Part shown: piece by piece, positions 5,843 through 6,697 of the stretch
Position numbering within the stretch: position 1 is the first letter of the stretch
How the letters are laid out: the number at the start of each line of letters is the position of its first letter
Source: Alphaproteobacteria bacterium
GTDB lineage: Bacteria > Pseudomonadota > Alphaproteobacteria > CACIAM-22H2
Direction of reading: 5' to 3'
Assembly: GCA_016869415.1 (NCBI GenBank)
Contig: VGEI01000201.1
Location: forward strand, 1-6,697
DNA length: 6,697 bases
Program-made: the position numbers and the translations under genes
The notes under the pieces: model-generated
What the model saw: the letters and a program-made list of their open reading frames with translations, nothing else
What the model was told of the DNA's origin: nothing
Database searches by the model: none

Positions 5843-6072
5843 GGAAACCCGACAACCGCCCAGTCCGCCTTGGATTTTTCGACGCCGCGTTAACCCGGCG
5901 TGGCGGCGGAAGCGGGCGGCCCGTCCGCCGCTCGCTCCTCCGCCCTGAATGGATAGCGGTAGTCAGCCGGCGGTGCAAATGCCTCCTCAGCGGAGCAGGA
6001 TGGCGGCCAGCGTTCGCCGCACTGCCTTCTGCTTCTTTGCATATTGCCCGCTGCGCTAGGGGGCAAGGGCGC
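5843..6072. other. Intergenic leader of the liv operon
   Basis: These 230 bases between the Sel1-repeat gene and livG show no convincing gene. Reading on the minus strand, I see TTGCCC/GGGCAA around an 11-base loop (6067-6045), a small hairpin over GGAGG (5997-5980) followed by only three T residues, a bulged 8-bp stem AGCGGCGG/CCGCCCGCT (5932-5911), and the GTTAAC palindrome listed separately. A weak sigma70-like pair, TTGCAC (5978-5973) and TATCCA (5955-5950) with a 17-base spacer, matches only three of six positions in each box, so I do not call it a promoter. The operon promoter should lie here. I recognise no known riboswitch class. Confidence 0.55.
5882..5901. promoter_or_regulatory. 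Near-perfect 20-bp palindrome, candidate operator upstream of livG
   Basis: ACGCCGCGTTAACCCGGCGT is symmetric at 18 of 20 positions about a central GTTAAC; the only mismatch pair is 5888/5895. It lies 40-59 bases before the livG ATG. A run of A on the minus strand follows it, so it is not a terminator in the operon direction. It fits a dimeric repressor or activator site. It can also form a 6-bp RNA hairpin with an 8-base loop. No specific regulator is suggested by the sequence. Confidence 0.4.
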
Positions 6073-6600
6073 CTACCGACTGACGGCGTCGGCGAGGCCA
6101 GGCGGCGAGGATCTCGGGGTGACTTGGCTACTGCGTTTCGGAAGTTCAGACCTCTCCAGGCGGTCCAGCGCGCTCCGGGCGTCCAACACGTTCTGCGCCG
6201 CAGCACGCCGATACCAGGCCTTGGCCTCGACGAGGTCGGCCGTCGTGCCATGGCCTCGTTCAAACATCAGGCCCAGATTGTACTGGGCGTGCGGGTGACC
6301 TTGGGCCGCGGCTTCCGCGTACCAATAGCGGGCAATGACCAAATCGGCGGCAATGCCGATGCCCTGGCGATAGAATTGGCCGAGATTGAACTGAGCCGCA
6401 GCGTAGCCTTCTCGGGCCAGACCCCAGAAACCGAACCATGCACTGACATGGTCGCCACGTTGGAAGTCGTCGCTCGCCCGCCCGAGGCGGGTATCGCGAT
6501 CCAGCATCTGCGCACCGCAATCCGGTGCCAGAGCCAGACCGCCAATCATGCCGAAAAGCACGCAGCAGAGCGGTCTGAAACGCATCATGACTCGAAGCAT
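6073..6600 (-). CDS. Exported Sel1-repeat (TPR-like) protein
   Basis: This 175-residue protein has an N-terminal signal sequence (MLRVMMRFRP, then the hydrophobic LCCVLFGMIGGLALA, with likely cleavage near residue 25-30) and a short helical solenoid. Two full Sel1-like repeats are clear: AAAQFNLGQFYRQGIGIAAD... (68-101) and PHAQYNLGLMFERGHGTTAD... (103-137), each ending in the A-x-x-W/Y-x-x-x-AAAQG/N pattern. A degenerate half repeat at about 45-66 precedes them. The tail after residue 150 is polar, rich in Ser and Pro, and probably disordered. Sel1 repeats mediate protein-protein contacts, often in the periplasm, and no enzymatic residue is present. The start could be Met1, Met5 or Met6, and none has a good Shine-Dalgarno. 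It lies between the tRNA and the liv leader, 230 bases from livG, so it is probably a separate unit. Confidence 0.8.
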   Translation of the reverse strand: MLRVMMRFRPLCCVLFGMIGGLALAPDCGAQMLDRDTRLGRASDDFQRGDHVSAWFGFWGLAREGYAAAQFNLGQFYRQGIGIAADLVIARYWYAEAAAQGHPHAQYNLGLMFERGHGTTADLVEAKAWYRRAAAQNVLDARSALDRLERSELPKRSSQVTPRSSPPGLADAVSR

Positions 6601-6604
6601 AGGG

Positions 6605-6644
6605 GTGGCGCCCGAGTCGCCTCAAGGGCATCGGGTTGCGCCAC
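6605..6644 (-). other. GC-rich hairpin between the tRNA and the Sel1-repeat gene
   Basis: GTGGCG+CCCGA (6605-6615) pairs with TCGGG and CGCCAC (6631-6635 and 6639-6644) across a three-base bulge, with a small GCC/GGC inner stem. There is no T-tract on the minus strand, so it is not a typical intrinsic terminator. It may stabilise or punctuate the tRNA trailer, or fold in the 5' leader of the Sel1-repeat gene. Confidence 0.3.
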
Positions 6645-6658
6645 GCCGGATGAGAGGA

Positions 6659-6697
6659 TGGTGGGCACTAGTGGGATTGAACCACTGACCCCCGCCG
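6659..6697 (-). tRNA. 3' half of a tRNA gene, probably tRNA-Val(CAC)
   Basis: On the minus strand the end of the window gives, in order, C at position 38, the 3' anticodon-stem strand GGCGG, variable loop GGGTC, a T arm with stem AGTGG/CCACT and loop TTCAATC, the 3' acceptor strand AGTGCCC, discriminator A, and an encoded CCA (6661-6659). The 5' half, including the anticodon, lies beyond the window. The acceptor must begin GGGCACT. This, together with C38 and the GGGTC variable loop, resembles alphaproteobacterial tRNA-Val(CAC). Presence of a tRNA is near certain, and the identity is inferred. Confidence 0.85.

Noticed and set aside
4925..5893. 322-residue plus-strand open frame opposite livF and livG
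   Set aside because: It spans the overlap of two well-defined ATPase genes and shows no recognisable domain or ribosome-binding site.
5950..5978. TTGCAC-17-TATCCA as the livG promoter
   Set aside because: Spacing is ideal, but only three of six bases match in each box, so it is not distinguishable from chance.
1..6697. CRISPR arrays, insertion sequences, phage genes or a novel defence system
   Set aside because: No regularly spaced repeats, terminal inverted repeats, transposase, integrase or defence-type domains are visible. The genes are transport and housekeeping types.

Overview
This is a 6.7 kb, GC-rich window in which every supported gene lies on the minus strand, so the biological reading direction is from high to low coordinates. 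Codon usage and the family variants of the transporter proteins suggest an alphaproteobacterium, probably of the Hyphomicrobiales (Bosea/Bradyrhizobium-like). This placement is inferred from general resemblance and not from a marker gene.

In transcription order, the right edge holds the 3' half of a tRNA gene (6659-6697, probably tRNA-Val) and then a small exported Sel1-repeat protein (6073-6600). A 230-base leader (5843-6072) follows. It has no gene but contains GC-rich hairpins and a near-perfect 20-bp palindrome centred on GTTAAC. A compact seven-gene run comes next: livG and livF (two ABC ATPases, overlapping by 8 bases), livK (periplasmic binding protein with a strong Shine-Dalgarno), a strong intrinsic terminator-like hairpin, livH and livM (two permeases, one base apart), an 88-residue membrane protein of unknown function, and a glutathione S-transferase-like protein. 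The five liv genes form a complete high-affinity uptake system of the branched-chain amino acid (HAAT) class. The true ligand may not be an amino acid, because this binding-protein subgroup is widely expanded in alphaproteobacteria. The hairpin just after livK would let the binding protein be made in excess over the permeases.

The left edge (1-292) is the most interesting part. It is a small self-contained unit: a sigma70-type promoter overlapping the GST stop codon, a guanidine-II (mini-ykkC) riboswitch candidate starting almost exactly at the predicted transcription start, a hairpin that hides the Shine-Dalgarno, and then the start of a gdx/sugE guanidinium exporter gene. Two departures from the norm are visible. 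The second riboswitch loop is UCGA instead of ACGR. The exporter reading frame is broken after codon 21 by what looks like an 11-base deletion, with the rest of the protein continuing intact in another frame up to the window edge. I read this as a recently disabled guanidine-export unit. No wholly new system is evident elsewhere in the window.
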